Assembly (NCBI GenBank): GCA_037102815.1
Contig: BTPP01000001.1
Span: forward strand, 1,451,001-1,515,000
Reading direction: 5' to 3'
DNA length: 64,000 bases
Source: Neurospora intermedia
Taxonomy: Eukaryota; Ascomycota; Sordariomycetes; Sordariales; Sordariaceae
The notes beneath the pieces were generated by a model. It did no database searches. It was not told the DNA's origin and saw only the letters and a program-made list of their open reading frames with translations. Position numbers and translations under genes: made by a program. Of the stretch, positions 62,765 through 64,000 are shown one piece after another. Numbering within the stretch: position 1 is the first letter of the stretch; each line of letters begins with the position of its first letter.

Positions 62765-64000
62765 TCAAGCATAATCCAACCTCTCCTTAGTCCACCCCGG
62801 CTGCAAATACTTCCCATCAAATCTGCTCTCAAAAGAGGATTCGACTGCGTACCTAGTGACCAACTCAATGTCTACCTTGGCACCCTTTTCCGTCTGCGCC
62901 CATACCGCGAGACCAATGACATTATCCCCATCATGATTCAATACACCCGCAGGAACAGGAAACATGTTTTCAGACGCAATCGAAGGGTAATACCTTCCGT
63001 ACTGATACCCGTTGACGTACAAGAACGCGCGGTAGCTCAGGTTGGACGTGTCAACGGGCGTGAACTTGAATGCGAAAGATGCATCTATCCCCTTGGGGAC
63101 GTCAAGAGGAAGAGAAGTACGGTAGAAGCGGATAGTGGCGCCGGTGAAGCCTTGCGCCGGGGAGGTGGTTGATGGGATGCACCAATGGGAATCGTCGAAG
63201 CCCGGAAGGTGCCAGCCTAGACGTTCGGCGGAGAGACCGCCTTCGTTGTAGTGAGTGCGGAGAGGGTCGAGGGTGCTGCGATTGGGATCGGAGCCACCTG
63301 CTGTTCCGGCTAACTTCCAGAGGTTGAATTTGACAGTAGTGCTGGAGTTGGAGCTCAAAAGGGTGGCGTTGAGGATTCCGCGCGGGTTGAGGGCTGCGGA
63401 AAGTTGATCGTGGCCTGTGTCGTCGTGCGCTACGAGGAGGACATTGGTTCGGTTGGTGAAAATGGGTGCGTTGTCAAAGGAGAGGGTGGCGTTGCTGGCG
63501 GTGACGGTTGGGTCACCTGTAAAAGAGCCCACAAACTTGCCGTTAAGGAAGGCAGACCAGCTGTGTGCGGTTCCTCCTTGCATGTTGAGGTAGACACCTG
63601 TGGCTCCGGACTCGCCAGGAAAATGACCGCGCCAAAGTCTGATGCCTGTGTGGAAGCCATATTCGTCCGAAAAGAGGTAAGGCACGGTGCCCTTGGTGGC
63701 GCTAGTTGTTGTGGTGTGGTTGGCGATAACCCAAGCCGGACCGTCATCAGAGTAGCCCACAGTCGTTTCAGGAAGGCTGTCTTGAGACTTCCATGATGCA
63801 AACTTGGGAACCGAGAACTTTGCCGGAGCTTGGAGGGATGCCTTGAGTGTACCGTATTTGGTTTTTGTGGTTCGGAGTTGCTTGCCGTTCCACTTGATGG
63901 TTGAGACATGGCTAGATGTGAACACCTCAATACCAGTCGTATCGTTGCAGTCTCCATTGACAGAGATGGTGTTCCCTTGCACGCTTGCTGAGCGAACAAG
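62765..64000 (-). CDS. Beta-galactosidase, GH35, C-terminal part (5' end outside window)
   Basis: An uninterrupted frame of 411 codons runs from the right edge of the window to TGA at 62,765. It matches the C-terminal half of large fungal extracellular beta-galactosidases (LacA type, about 1000 residues). The first part (VSTIKWNGKQL, TKYGTLKASL, then WVIANHTTTTS) is the linker beta-domain. Then come the two jelly-roll domains with GYSDDGPAWVIAN-like and YGFHTGIRLWRGHF blocks and the closing block AFLYVNGYQYGRYYPSI...NVIGLAVWAQTEKGAKVDIEL. Many NxS/T sites fit a secreted glycoprotein. The catalytic TIM barrel with its two Glu residues would lie beyond 64,000 and is not seen. The role is hydrolysis of terminal beta-galactosides from plant wall polysaccharides or lactose, inferred from the family. 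Confidence 0.93.
   Translation of the reverse strand, partial: LVRSASVQGNTISVNGDCNDTTGIEVFTSSHVSTIKWNGKQLRTTKTKYGTLKASLQAPAKFSVPKFASWKSQDSLPETTVGYSDDGPAWVIANHTTTTSATKGTVPYLFSDEYGFHTGIRLWRGHFPGESGATGVYLNMQGGTAHSWSAFLNGKFVGSFTGDPTVTASNATLSFDNAPIFTNRTNVLLVAHDDTGHDQLSAALNPRGILNATLLSSNSSTTVKFNLWKLAGTAGGSDPNRSTLDPLRTHYNEGGLSAERLGWHLPGFDDSHWCIPSTTSPAQGFTGATIRFYRTSLPLDVPKGIDASFAFKFTPVDTSNLSYRAFLYVNGYQYGRYYPSIASENMFPVPAGVLNHDGDNVIGLAVWAQTEKGAKVDIELVTRYAVESSFESRFDGKYLQPGWTKERLDYA

Overview
The window is nuclear DNA of a filamentous ascomycete. It is probably a Sordariomycete close to the Sordariales. Evidence: short introns (49-81 bp) with GTAAGT-like donors and CTAAC-like branch points, fungal protein families (multi-finger C2H2 regulators, cAMP-receptor-like GPCR, AzgA-type purine permease, GH35 beta-galactosidase), abundant TACC microsatellites, and two AT-rich blocks with the signature of repeat-induced point mutation (RIP): CpA/TpG are depleted in favour of TpA while CpG, CpC and CpT survive. 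The species placement is inference.

Layout. 1-~18,120 is a RIP-degraded repeat block. It holds the 3' part of a Ty3/Gypsy chromovirus fossil (plus strand, 1-5571) and a second chromovirus fossil (minus strand, 7418-16784). The second is bounded by two 340-bp LTRs and 5-bp flanking repeats, and lies inside an unclassified older repeat. Inside it are a 114-bp T tract next to a pocket of non-RIP sequence, a tRNA-like remnant and several tandem arrays. ~18,120-37,060 is GC-balanced host DNA with two related C2H2 zinc-finger genes on the minus strand (22,155-24,431 and 32,700-35,916), separated by 8 kb of microsatellite-rich DNA without a firm gene. ~37,240-41,310 is a second RIP island with an unclassified repeat and a Tc1/mariner-type transposase relic. 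It is flanked by a 46-bp inverted repeat of normal host-like DNA. ~41,470-64,000 is host DNA carrying a basic protein of unknown function (42,091-43,143), a GPCR (48,232-49,801), a possible tiny spliced gene (52,704-52,880), an AzgA-like purine permease with nine coding exons (53,555-55,853), a methyltransferase-like gene (59,210-61,363), and the C-terminal part of a secreted beta-galactosidase cut by the window edge (62,765-64,000).

The host genes do not form a recognisable cluster. They are two putative regulators, one receptor, one nutrient transporter, one enzyme of unknown substrate and one extracellular glycosidase, each apparently with its own promoter. I resolved exon structures by hand from splice signals and reading phase. 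Total coding lengths stay in frame across all junctions in the GPCR, the permease and the second zinc-finger gene, which supports those models. I found no convincing tRNA, rRNA, CRISPR or biosynthetic cluster, and no clear new defence or mobile system. The oddest items are the inverted repeat around the RIP island, the RIP-free pocket beside the T tract, and the small plus-strand gene with a typical fungal leader.
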